From assembly GCF_000330505.1 (NCBI RefSeq), contig NW_004191832.1:249309-313308 (forward strand): a stretch of DNA of 64,000 bases, written 5' to 3'. The notes beneath the pieces are model-generated. The model had not been told where the DNA came from, ran no database searches, and saw only the letters and a program-made list of their open reading frames with translations. Origin of the DNA: Entamoeba invadens IP1 (taxonomy: Eukaryota; Evosea; Mastigamoebida; Endamoebidae). The translations under genes were made by a program, and so were the position numbers. Position 1 is the first letter of the stretch. The number at the start of each line of letters is the position of its first letter. Positions 1-9,206 of this stretch are shown here, in pieces.

Positions 1-361
1 CGTCAAGACCTTTCACATCGAAAGTTTCAAACATGATTTGTTCGTAGCGATCTCTTGTCTCAAAGGGAGTCATCGTAGGTTCGGTAATAAGTACTTTCTG
101 ATCAACGGGATCCGCATCTAATTCATCAAAAACAGACTGCCAAACTTCTTCTAAATCAGTCCAATTCTTCACTTGGCCTCGAACTATGGGCTCCGCTAGT
201 GAAACTCCACTCTTGAAATTCGCAAAATCACCAGGAAAGGCTTCTTTTGTTTTCGTGTAGCCAACTAATGTCGGAAAAACCGCAGTTGGAAGGGAATCTG
301 TGTATGAACCAGCCTTCGTGAAACCACTCCCATTGTCGATTATTGTGATTTTATGGTCCAT
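1..361 (-). CDS. Divergent actin / actin-related protein (N-terminal part, runs off left edge)
   Basis: The reading frame starts at the ATG complementary to 359-361 and stays open to the window edge (about 120 codons). The N-terminus carries the actin phosphate-1 loop in the form DNGSGFTKAG, then a PTLVG segment, G-V-NW-D-E-W and VLITEP, all in actin order and spacing. Between them the sequence differs strongly from conventional Entamoeba actin, which is nearly invariant, so this is a divergent actin or ARP rather than a cytoplasmic actin copy. Actin-fold proteins bind ATP and act in the cytoskeleton or in nuclear complexes; the C-terminal half needed to assign an ARP class lies outside the window. 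Family certain, subfamily unknown. Confidence 0.85.
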   Translation of the reverse strand, partial: MDHKITIIDNGSGFTKAGSYTDSLPTAVFPTLVGYTKTKEAFPGDFANFKSGVSLAEPIVRGQVKNWTDLEEVWQSVFDELDADPVDQKVLITEPTMTPFETRDRYEQIMFETFDVKGLD

Positions 362-763
362 GTGAATTTCGAGTTACTTTCACGGTTTTGAAGTTGCTAC
401 AATTTAACATACGGTTTTTATTTAACGTTATTGTGTATTTACAATCGGGATTAAATTGTATAATTATAGTATATTTATCTATTAGTAATAATAAATAAAA
501 CAGCTCGTTAATAAAATGACTCAAATAAAAGAAAATATCTCCATTAAAATAATAATAAACTCGTTAATTAGTTATAACTATTAAAAAATAACAATTTAAA
601 TTAAAAACGCCTGACACGTTTGGAGTGATAAGTACACTGCGAGTAAATTGAAATTGATGTTTTCAACGACTGAGACACTCAAGTCGGGAAACTAATATTA
701 AATAATAAAAATATTATAAATATTAATTTAATTAAAAAAAGAACTTAAAATCAGAAAAAATTG
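362..763. other. Intergenic spacer between divergent genes
   Basis: AT-rich spacer separating the minus-strand actin-like gene from the plus-strand Roadblock gene, so it should hold two promoters. A GAACTTAAAA stretch lies about 20 bases before the Roadblock ATG. It resembles the GAAC-type element described for Entamoeba promoters, but this is a weak match. No ORF or RNA gene seen. Confidence 0.5.
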
Positions 764-1259
764 ATGATCAACGTCAAACAACTGTACAAAGAAGTCGAAA
801 AAATGGTGTTAACACAAACAACAACAGAAAATAACAAAGACATCAGTCAAGTCGCATTATGCGACAAAAATGGGAAAATTCTCTTGTATTATGGAAATGA
901 AGAAATCGAAGCCGAGGCAATCGTGTCAATTTTCATGGAAAGTTGGAACAAGAATGCATCGGAACTCATCCTTCACTTGGAAGTTTGTATGGATTTATTA
1001 TTAGTTTATTATTAAAATAAAGTGTATGAAATATAAATGAGTTTAAATATAGTTTTAATATAATAAAAATATATAAACGAAGGCTCATTTCCAGAATGGT
1101 CCAATTTATGTGACTCCGATATCGAAGGAACTGTTCGCTGTAGTTGTTGGGACTAAACAGTCGCATATTGGTATGATGATTCAAAAGACAAAAGCACTCC
1201 AACGAATAGTTTCGGACACATTAGATGATATTGTGAGTGGGATAGATCAAGTGGCATAA
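764..1259 (+). CDS. Roadblock/LC7 domain protein, LAMTOR2-like
   Basis: Two exons, 764-982 and 1095-1259, joined in phase 0 across a 112 base intron (GTTTGT...CAG), give a 127 residue protein. The splice joins LILHLE to NGPIYVTP, restoring the central strand of a Roadblock fold. The remainder matches the family: N-terminal helix, a D-KNG-ILLYYG strand pair, a central helix, and a final long helix (GMMIQKTKALQRIV). The last helix and overall length resemble LAMTOR2 of the Ragulator complex, which places Rag GTPases on lysosomes for TORC1 signalling; a dynein Roadblock light chain or MglB-like protein is the alternative. A TTG precedes the chosen ATG. Family call strong, LAMTOR2 assignment moderate. 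Confidence 0.75.
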
Positions 1260-1584
1260 ATGTCTTCTATGTAAAATTAGTTATTCATTCTAATAATTAT
1301 ATTATAAATTATAAATATAATAATAGTATACACATTAATTATTGATAGTTTTTAACTAGTTGGTATTATATATATATTAGTATTTAAATAATAATATTAA
1401 TGAATTAATGAGTTAAAAAAGTTAGAATATTGATCAATTTAAGGTTTAAGTTTTTGTTATTATTATTTTAATTATAAAGTGAACAAACTGGACTATTTGA
1501 ATGTATTGGTATAAATTTTCATATTCAAAACTTTTGAGTCAAAAGAATCAATCGAACTAAAAAAAACTTTTTATACAAATAAAA
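1260..1584. other. Intergenic spacer
   Basis: Very AT-rich sequence between two plus-strand genes. No ORF, repeat unit or structured element recognised. Confidence 0.4.
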
Positions 1585-2421
1585 ATGGAGAGGTTTAGTA
1601 AATGGAGAGATCCGAAGACAGGAGTTCATCCATTCATTACTCAAACGAATATTCCAATAATGAATATTATAATTGGAATAGTATTAGTTCCTATCAAATT
1701 AGTTATATTAACAATATTATGTGGACTTGGTAACGGTGCTCTAATACAACGGTTAAAACTCATAGTGTTAGGGTATTATAAATTCGAAATAACGTTTGTA
1801 TTATATATATTATAATTATAAGTAATTTTATTAATAACTTTAATACATAGAATTACAAGTAGAGATAAAAGCAATCATAAAGGACATATAATAAGTAATC
1901 ACCAATCATTCATTGATGTCATTATATACTCTTGGATGGGATACTCGACATTTTTATACCCATCTGATGTAAAAGAAGACTCGACTGATTTGTATAGTCT
2001 AACTCCTTATCAGGCAATGAAACGAGCTATTTTTAATAGTCCATTCACGGAAGTGCAAAAAATTACTATTGATAAAGTTAAAGGGTTAGCAGTCTATTTC
2101 ATTGAAGGAACAACTACAAACGGATTGATCATGTTAAAACCACAAATAAAGCCAATTGAAAATACTGCCTTCCAGTGGAATTTAGTCTCACTGAAATACA
2201 ACGAAGTAAATCCTTATTACAATCAAGCGACAAATATATTTGTTTATATCTACTTTTTGTTATCAAAATTGATGTGTCACGTCCACATCACAATCATGGA
2301 CTGCAAAGATTTGAAGGAAGAGACTTTCACTGAGTTCTTCAGAAATACACTAAGAGTATCTACAGCTACTTTCGACTCTTCAGCTAAAAGAGAGTTTATC
2401 ACAAAAGCAAAAACTAATTGA
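1585..2421 (+). CDS. PlsC-type lysophospholipid acyltransferase, LOA1/Vps66-like
   Basis: Exons 1585-1793 and 1851-2421, joined in phase 2 over a 57 base GTTTGT...TAG intron, encode 259 residues. The N-terminus has the F-KWRDP-TG-HPF signature seen in yeast Loa1 and fission yeast Vps66. It is followed by a hydrophobic membrane segment (about residues 25-45). Exon 2 supplies the catalytic HX4D motif as NHQSFID, and later the glycerophosphate-binding motif FIEGTTTNG. These enzymes transfer acyl groups from acyl-CoA to lysophosphatidic acid or related lysolipids at ER or lipid-droplet membranes. HX4D and EGTT are both intact, so activity is expected. Substrate is inferred from family only. Confidence 0.85.
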
Positions 2422-2848
2422 ATTCCAGACGTGTTACTCTTTATTTATGTTTATTGCATTTTTTAATTGTATCATTGACTTTTTTAAGATGGGTTGATCT
2501 GTAAATTGTAATACGTCAATTTTCATTTTTTTAACAAATTGTATTATTATTAAATAATTATTATGAAAAGTATTATGAAAAGTTTCATTATAATAGTATA
2601 GTTTAAATATAGTATATTTATAGAAAATGTCTCAAGCCGACAAACAACTTTTCCTTTTTTTCAACTCATCAGATTTCATCAACACAATTTATTGGTTTGT
2701 AAGTAGAAATTTCCAAAACTATAATTTATTAAAAAACAAATTATTGATATAAAAATTGTCTCAACGAAAAGAAGAAATACAAATTCAAAGGAAAAATCGA
2801 AAAGTGTTAAAGAGTATAAATAGAGTTTGTACCTTCTTTGGTCATTCA
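2422..2848. other. Intergenic spacer upstream of alpha-amylase
   Basis: AT-rich. A short ATG frame at 2628 (about 22 codons) runs into a GTTTGT donor-like site at about 2695, but no acceptor joins it in frame to the amylase gene, so it is not included. The amylase frame stays open upstream of its ATG as far as a TTG at 2756; I do not treat that as coding. Confidence 0.4.
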
Positions 2849-4702
2849 ATGTTTTTCTTCTTCTTAGCCTTCCTTTTGGGATTGGTCTTAGCGGATTCAT
2901 GCAGCTCAAACAACGGACAGTTTGCTTGCAGTGGCAACGACATTGCAATGAAAGCGTCTGCAGAGGACTCGAGATGGCAAACGCCACCACGTGGCAGTGC
3001 GGACTGGGTAGAGGGGTATCAGGGGTACTCCCATGTAGTTGGGTACGCACAGGTGAAGTACACATCGACTGCGAGAACAGCAGCAACTGTTACTGTTGTT
3101 CCATCTGTGAACCCAAAATATAACATCAAAAAGATCACATACGAATACAATGGTGTCGCCTCAGACTCTGAAGTGTACCAAGTCTCTAAAGAGACACTCC
3201 CAACTGAGGACTTGAAGATTAAAGTGATTGTACATATGGACAACGAAGAGACTGAATACATCAATTTGGAACCCCTCGACTTCGTCTGGAGTATTCCAGC
3301 AGCCAATTTGCCATCTAACTATCAAAAGGGACAGAAGGGTGGTATCGTTGAAATGTTTGGATGGCCATTTGAAGATATTGGAAAGGAGTGTGAGTTCATG
3401 GGCAAAGCGGGGTGGCTTGGCGTCAAAGTGTATCCCCCACAAGACGGAGTTCTTTCATTTGACCAACCACAGGACAATTTGTTGAATCCATGGTATTGGG
3501 TCTACCAACCCGTCGCTTACAAGTTGACTTCGCGTATGGGGACTCGTGCACAATATAGAGAGATGGTCAAGAAGTGCCGAGCTGCAAATGTCTTAGTGTA
3601 CAACGACATGGTCTTGAATCACATGTCTGGTGGAGGAAATGATGTGTTGAATCACTGCAATGGAGGGACATTCTGGGGACCAAAACAGTCATTCAGCAAT
3701 TCGCCGTACTACACATTGGGATTCACATATGGCACAGACAAGTACACTGGTAAGATCAACACCGCCGAATACCCCGGCTCAGCATATGGCCCATTACACT
3801 TCCACTGTGAAAGATCGCTCAACTCGTGGAGTGACGGATTCATTATGAATGCTGGATATCTCTCCGGTTTGACTGATTTGGCCACCGAGAATGATTATGT
3901 CAGAGACAGAATAGCGACGTGGATTGTCGAGAACTTGGGAGCGGGTGCTTCTGGTATTCGTATGGATGCTGCTAAGCACATCTGCCCCGATGATATTGCT
4001 GCCATCTTTGGTAAGGTGAAGACGTACATGGGTGGGGCGTTACCGGACGACTTCATGGCATATCTTGAAGTGATTACCGGCGGTGAAGGATATTTGTTGG
4101 TCACTGATTATAACAACTATCAGTACACTCAATACTTGACTGAGCAACTCCAGAAGAATGGCTTGAGTGAGAGCGACATTATGAAGGTGAAGATCTGGCA
4201 AAGTTGGTATCCAAAAGAATGGGGAATGGGCGAAGGAACAATTGCATGGGAGAGACTTGTGATTGAAAATGATGACCACGACCAACAGAAGCCAGGAAGC
4301 TCATCGCGTGATATGCAAGACTTTGGCTCCGTCTTAGTCAAAGAGAAAGACATCAACAAACACAGAAACTTTGAAGTCCAATTGTTCTCAAGAACAGACA
4401 GAAACTGGACACACCGATTGTTATTGTCTTCATACACATTACAAGATGGATTGAATGGAAATGACGGATTCCCCGATGGACTTTCTGACTGTTCTTTGTG
4501 CACTGGAAGTTATTGTGGCAGTTGCAAGTCGATTCCAAAGAGGGACGCATATGTCGCTGATGCTACTGGATATACAGTCGAAGGATGGAGAGGCAGTGAC
4601 TATACCAGAACACACAGAGACACTGCTATTATCAATGCCATGAGAGGATGGATGGGCTTAGGTTCCATCTCAGCCAAAGAACTTGGTATCAAAGACGAGT
4701 AA
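2849..4702 (+). CDS. Secreted alpha-amylase (GH13)
   Basis: 617 residues from the ATG at 2849, which opens directly into a signal peptide (MFFFFLAFLLGLVLADS). The catalytic (beta/alpha)8 domain is recognisable by GH13 conserved regions: DMVLNH; GIRMDAAKH with nucleophile Asp373; YLEVI with acid/base Glu407; and NDDHDQ with transition-state Asp478. The KH after the nucleophile is typical of calcium-binding animal-type amylases. No intron was found. The enzyme hydrolyses alpha-1,4-glucan bonds in starch or glycogen, and the signal peptide sends it to the secretory pathway. About 120 N-terminal residues precede the first barrel motif and may form a separate beta domain. In an amoeba of the gut it fits digestion of host or dietary starch. 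Confidence 0.95.
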   Translation: MFFFFLAFLLGLVLADSCSSNNGQFACSGNDIAMKASAEDSRWQTPPRGSADWVEGYQGYSHVVGYAQVKYTSTARTAATVTVVPSVNPKYNIKKITYEYNGVASDSEVYQVSKETLPTEDLKIKVIVHMDNEETEYINLEPLDFVWSIPAANLPSNYQKGQKGGIVEMFGWPFEDIGKECEFMGKAGWLGVKVYPPQDGVLSFDQPQDNLLNPWYWVYQPVAYKLTSRMGTRAQYREMVKKCRAANVLVYNDMVLNHMSGGGNDVLNHCNGGTFWGPKQSFSNSPYYTLGFTYGTDKYTGKINTAEYPGSAYGPLHFHCERSLNSWSDGFIMNAGYLSGLTDLATENDYVRDRIATWIVENLGAGASGIRMDAAKHICPDDIAAIFGKVKTYMGGALPDDFMAYLEVITGGEGYLLVTDYNNYQYTQYLTEQLQKNGLSESDIMKVKIWQSWYPKEWGMGEGTIAWERLVIENDDHDQQKPGSSSRDMQDFGSVLVKEKDINKHRNFEVQLFSRTDRNWTHRLLLSSYTLQDGLNGNDGFPDGLSDCSLCTGSYCGSCKSIPKRDAYVADATGYTVEGWRGSDYTRTHRDTAIINAMRGWMGLGSISAKELGIKDE

Positions 4703-4910
4703 TTCATTTCACTTAGTTCTATTACTATTAAATGATTTATAATAATTATTATTCTTATAATTAATAATAATAGAAACTATATAATATATATAAATACTAT
4801 ATTTTATAGTTAAATTAGTTAAACTAATTAAAATTAATCAAATAATTTAATTTTACACCATCAAACGATTCTTTAATATATTACTAAATAACTAACTATA
4901 TGAAATAGTA

Positions 4911-5807
4911 TCAATTGACTTCATGAATTTGCCAGTCTTGAGCTACAGGGTCATGTTCCTCGTCTTCTGAAATCTCGAAGTCGATTTCCGTTCGACACAA
5001 AGGACAGTCAGAAGATCTCGAGAACCATTGTTGCAAACACTCTCTATGGAACATATGGCCGCATTTCAACTTGACTGCATCTGTCATTACGTCTCTACAA
5101 ATCATACAAGTGTGTTCTTCATCCTCTTCGTTGAAAGTGACTGCTTCGATGTTTTGTAAAGATCTTTGGAAGTGCATATAGACGACTGTTCTTTTAAATA
5201 AGTTGAACACCTTTGAGCCCAATATGAATTCGTAGAACAAAAAGGTCAAAGGGACTTCAGGGATTAACGAGACGATCAATAAGAACATTCCCGTAAAGCA
5301 CGTGATTGAATGAATGAACTTAGCCGTAAGGACATATAAAGTATAATTTTCCCATCTAAACCCTTTCAAAGCGTAAGTGACTGCCAAGACTTGTTTAGTG
5401 ATGTCCAATGTACTTCCAAAAAAGAGCATCAAGAAGAAGAATAAGAAAACGGTCTGTCTATTCAACGTTTGAATCCCTTTGTCGTAAAACATTTCTACCA
5501 TAACAAACGATGTCATTGCTAAGATCAATGAAAGAAAGAAAATCTTCACGCGATTGGTTGGTTCTAGCCGTTGCACCTCAGTAAAATAATCATTGCGAGA
5601 GTCATTCAGTAACTGACAACACTTCATCACAGCATACATGATTAACACAAACGCTAATTCAATTGTCATCCGACTATCAATGATCGAAGCAAACATTAAA
5701 AAGTCCCACATCGTGTCAGTTAGTTTGTCATACACTATCAAAATCTCTCGCTCTGTCAAATCACCATAGAAGTTCGTTTTGAGGAAGAGGAATAACAGTA
5801 GAAACAT
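4911..5807 (-). CDS. Multi-pass membrane RING-H2 E3 ubiquitin ligase, HRD1/gp78-like
   Basis: 298 residues from the ATG at 5807. The frame extends four codons upstream but only to a GTG. Five or six hydrophobic helices fill residues 1-210. They are followed by a cytosolic RING-H2 finger from about residue 234: CMIC, then CGHMFHREC, then CPLC, so all eight zinc ligands are present in C3H2C3 order. Membrane part plus C-terminal RING is the architecture of Hrd1/synoviolin and gp78, which ubiquitinate misfolded ER proteins for degradation. The tail after the RING is only about 25 acidic residues, much shorter than in yeast Hrd1. RING-membrane ligase is certain; the ERAD role is inferred. Confidence 0.85.
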   Translation of the reverse strand: MFLLLFLFLKTNFYGDLTEREILIVYDKLTDTMWDFLMFASIIDSRMTIELAFVLIMYAVMKCCQLLNDSRNDYFTEVQRLEPTNRVKIFFLSLILAMTSFVMVEMFYDKGIQTLNRQTVFLFFFLMLFFGSTLDITKQVLAVTYALKGFRWENYTLYVLTAKFIHSITCFTGMFLLIVSLIPEVPLTFLFYEFILGSKVFNLFKRTVVYMHFQRSLQNIEAVTFNEEDEEHTCMICRDVMTDAVKLKCGHMFHRECLQQWFSRSSDCPLCRTEIDFEISEDEEHDPVAQDWQIHEVN

Positions 5808-5819
5808 CGAAATAAGCAC

Positions 5820-6588
5820 ATTACATAACGACTACTCGTTAATTGATATCAAATGTAATTAAAATGTATACATTTTATTATAATATATACATTATAATAT
5901 AACAGTAAAAGAATAATATAATATAATATAATAATATATAATAATATAATTTAATAAAAAGTATAATAAATATATATTATATTTATTATAATATATAAAT
6001 ATAATAAAAAGTACTAGTTTTTATTATATTAATACACAACAAACAAAAAATGGTAATGGGAATTGTAAAAACGACATGATCACGAGAAACGATGAATGAT
6101 TTGTTGATTGGAGTGTTACAGCGTAATATACAAGAAGTGAGAGAGAAAGAGCAGCATGGGAAAATACGAACGTTGAGAACCCCATTAGTTTTTGAAGTTT
6201 CGTTTTGTTTTTTCTTCACAAAAAAACGCAAGAGAAAACTGTTTTGGTTTTTTTTTATTTTGTTTAAATACAAAAATTTGTGAGGAAATCTAGTTTTGTA
6301 TAATTATTGAATATACTACTGATAAACTATATGTTCTGTTAAACATATTTTACTCTATATATACAATTAATAATAAAAAAATAAAATATAAATAGTACTT
6401 TTCAATTTTTTTGAAAAAAAATTATTATCTAAAAAGAAAAAAAAATGAATCATAGTAAAATTTATTATACATATAGAATATGTTTCAATAACAGAACTCT
6501 GTTGATTTTGTTCTAAAACGTCAAAGATCAACTTTTAAAGGAATAACGAGTTACGCAGTCGTTTTTCAAAAGAAGAAAGAAGACAAAA
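5820..6588. other. Intergenic spacer with TA-rich simple sequence
   Basis: Upstream region of two divergent genes. The stretch about 5860-6025 is almost pure A/T with ATATA/TATAAT runs. ORFs on both strands at 5986-6283 overlap each other, consist of Lys/Phe-rich low-complexity sequence and resemble no known protein; I see no supported gene. Confidence 0.4.
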
Positions 6589-7373
6589 ATGGGAACTCGA
6601 AAACGGGAAGGAACTTCAAAATCAAGCCCGATGTCTGAAGTTGAGCAAATCCTCTTAGTGATCAATCAGTGTATGATGTATCGGATCAAGCCCATGACAT
6701 CACCGACTATGAAATACAAGTTTGCTTTCTTCAATTATTATAATGCCATTTTTTAAGACTTACAACGCACAAAGGGTTACCCAATTCAAAGTAATGATTC
6801 ACACAAAGAGCCGCCGAGTGGACGCCCGAAGACTTTTTGTGGCAAGGGAAGTGTGTAGTAGTTGGACGTGGGGAGCAGTGTATAGTCAAATTTGTTGATC
6901 CAAACACCGACGCCACTTTTGCGCAATGTCCCGTTGGTCCAGGAGCTGTAGAGCCGGTGATCGACTCCTCGCGCTATTTTGTTGTTCGTATAGTCGATGA
7001 AGCTCAAGGCAGAAAAGCCTTTTTAGGTATGGGCTTTGCTGAGCGTGGAGAAGCTTTTGACTTCTCCGTTGCACTTCAAGACTTCGAGAGAAGACTGACG
7101 GAGTCCAAAAAGAGAGCAGAGACTAAAGATGAGCCCGTCGACACTTCCGCTTTCGAATTGAAACCAGGACAAACTATCACTTTGAACATTAAAAGCACAG
7201 CACCAACCGGAAAAAAGGCCCCTGGTGGGTTAATGCCACCACCTCCAGCAAGTAAACGACAATTCGCCGCACCACCTTCAAATAGTGCAAATAAACAAGT
7301 CCAACAACAACCAAAACAACAAGCCCAACCTCAGCAAAAGAAAAACGATATCGACTCGTTGCTTTTCTTCTAA
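6589..7373 (+). CDS. NECAP-family endocytic adaptor (adaptin ear-binding coat-associated protein)
   Basis: Exons 6589-6719 and 6809-7373, phase 2, give 231 residues. Exon 1 encodes the NECAP N-terminal strand E-QILLVINQCMMYRIKP. Exon 2 starts AAEWTPEDFLWQGK and runs through the conserved PH-like core, including DSSRYFVVRI and AFLGMGFAERGEAFDF. NECAP proteins bind AP-2 and clathrin-coated vesicles during endocytosis. The C-terminal 90 residues are Pro/Gln-rich (PPPPASK, poly-Q) and end DIDSLLFF, a plausible short linear motif for clathrin or adaptin binding. The intron uses donor GTTTGC and an unusual AAG acceptor (CACACAAAG), forced by an in-frame TGA just upstream. Confidence 0.9.
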
Positions 7374-7429
7374 GAAATGTCTTCAGAAACCAAAAATCTA
7401 TTGACAGTTCCATTTATTTATTTCGTTTG

Positions 7430-7592
7430 AATAACATTTTAAATAATAATTGAATAACAGTTCTAAATAACATTTTAATAACATTTTAAATTACAAAATT
7501 CAATAACAAATTGAATAACATTTTAATAACCTTTTAAATGACATTTTAAATAACATTTTAAATAACAAATTAAATAACATTTTAAATAATAC
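7430..7592. repeat. Degenerate tandem repeat between convergent genes
   Basis: About ten imperfect copies of a 12-15 base unit close to AATAACATTTTA, with interspersed AATAACAAATTG variants. They fill the space between the ends of the convergent NECAP and inositol kinase genes. Likely slippage-derived simple sequence; it would contribute to both 3' UTRs. Confidence 0.6.
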
Positions 7593-8392
7593 TTAAAGAT
7601 CACGTAACACACGTAACAAGCGCGCGGCACCATTTTGAACGCCATCAGTGAAGTCAACAGGGTTTGTTGTGTTGTCTCGGTAATGAGAAAAGTCGATCCA
7701 ACGACAATCAGAAGTGGAAGTGCCTAAGTCATAGACAAAGAGTATGGAACTGGAAATCACTGTACAATTGCAAGTCGGAAAAACATCACAGAAACGACTG
7801 AGCTGAGCAATATATGTCTTCTGGATGTCATCTTTGTAGTCGCCCATGTTGTCAAAAAACACTTTCATCACATCGACTAAATCATCTAAAGTGTGTAACT
7901 CCAAATATAAGTATGGACTCACTTCGTAGGACTTGTGGAGCGTCGAAAGAGTCATCCCAGAAAACCTAAAGCCATACTTCGCAGTTGTACCCTCTTCATC
8001 ATTCTTCTTTCTCTCTGCTCGTCGTTGTGGACGCACATCATCACAATACGTTTTGTCGCCTATTTTGAGATCTAATATACAAGGGTGTGTATACCCATAT
8101 GTTATATTCTCAAGGGAGAGACATGAAGTCTCTTTATCATACCCCAAAAAGTTTGGAATAAGACCATTAAAAAGCGGGTTTGTCGATGTGGTGGTGTAAA
8201 AGTCGAGTTCCTTTGTGTTAATAAATGGGGTTGGATTTTGTTTGAAGTGATAAAAGAAAAACAAACGAGCTGATGAGTAACCTTTTTGAGAAATCGTTTA
8301 CCGTCAGATTTAAGAGTGGAGCCATGTGCCCATGAGTCAATGCCTCCATTGTTTTTGACATATTGTGGATATTTGTTTGCAAGTTTTTCCAT
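7593..8392 (-). CDS. Inositol polyphosphate kinase (IPK family, IP6K/IPMK-like)
   Basis: Two exons on the minus strand, 8392-8267 and 8210-7593, phase 0, encode 247 residues. The family signature PxxxDxKxG is present as PCILDLKIG. Downstream, SSSILFVYD and RWIDFSH match the conserved core strands, and IDFSH supplies the metal-binding Asp. The last helix begins DGVQNGAARLL, equivalent to the family DGLxNL segment. These kinases phosphorylate inositol phosphates with ATP. A related E. histolytica enzyme of similar compact size (EhIP6KA) is known to accept several inositol phosphates. The 56 base intron starts GTTTGT and ends AACACAAAG, another AAG acceptor. Family certain; preferred substrate not deducible. 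Confidence 0.9.
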
Positions 8393-8393
8393 T

Positions 8394-9206
8394 TAAATAA
8401 TTCTGTTATTTACAAGTTATTATTCTTCTTTCTTTTTTATTTTATCGTCTACTATTTAATTGAAATATTTTTATAAAAATTTTTTAATTAATAAATTATT
8501 GAAATTAATTAAAATTTACTATTTTTTTAATTTAATTTTTTATTATTGGTATTGGTTATGAATTCAAAAAACTAAAATTCAAACTATTGTAAATTAATTA
8601 TAACTATACAATAATTTAATTGTATTTTATTTTTTATTATTAATAAACAAAATCAAATATATATTCAGGCGTTTCCAAAATATTTATTGCCGAAAATGTG
8701 GTATTATAATGTGCGAATTTATAAGAGAAAATGAACATTTTGGTTATAAAATGGTGACATGGGTAATTAGGATTGGGATTTTGGAAACCTCTGTATATAT
8801 TATTAATTATATTATTAATATACTATAAATATTATAATAAAATAGAAAAAAACGAAAAATTAAAAATAAAGAATTCCATTCAAAATATTTTTATTAAAAA
8901 AATTACTTGTTAATAGATAACAATAAATTTATTATTATGTAATTATTATTAAAAAACTATAGATTGTAGTGAATATCAGTAAAATTTACAATAATAAAAT
9001 TATTAATAAATATTAATACTTTTCATGGTTTAAAAAAGTAAACAAAAAAACGAATCGAAAAACCTATTATTAAATCTTAGTTTCAAATTCAAGCTATTTT
9101 AAGACACAACAAAATCTTTTTTACTTTACAAAATTCCATTTCGATAGATAAAAAAACCAAAGAAACACTATAATAAAAAATATAAAAAACTCCATTCACT
9201 CAGAAG
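8394..9206. other. Intergenic spacer hosting the MITE
   Basis: AT-rich spacer upstream of two divergent genes. Apart from the 128 bp MITE at 8666-8793 nothing coding or structured was recognised. Confidence 0.4.
8666..8793. mobile_element. 128 bp MITE with hAT-like ends
   Basis: Left end CAGGCGTTTCCAAAAT (8666-8681) and right end complementary to CAGAGGTTTCCAAAAT (8778-8793) form a 14/16 terminal inverted repeat. The element is flanked by the same 8 bp, TATATATT, at 8658-8665 and 8794-8801. TIRs beginning CAG plus an 8 bp target duplication are hAT-type features. There is no coding capacity, so it is a non-autonomous miniature element. The duplication lies in AT-rich DNA, so it is weaker evidence than the TIR match. 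Its TIR differs from that of the hAT element at 26.7 kb, so it belongs to another family. Confidence 0.7.

Noticed and set aside
2628..2848. Possible upstream exon of the amylase gene (ATG at 2628 ending at a GTTTGT)
   Set aside because: No acceptor joins it in frame to the amylase; the best acceptor creates a TGA. The amylase already has a good ATG plus signal peptide.
5986..6283. Overlapping ORFs on both strands in the spacer before NECAP
   Set aside because: Lys/Phe-rich low complexity on both strands, no domain.
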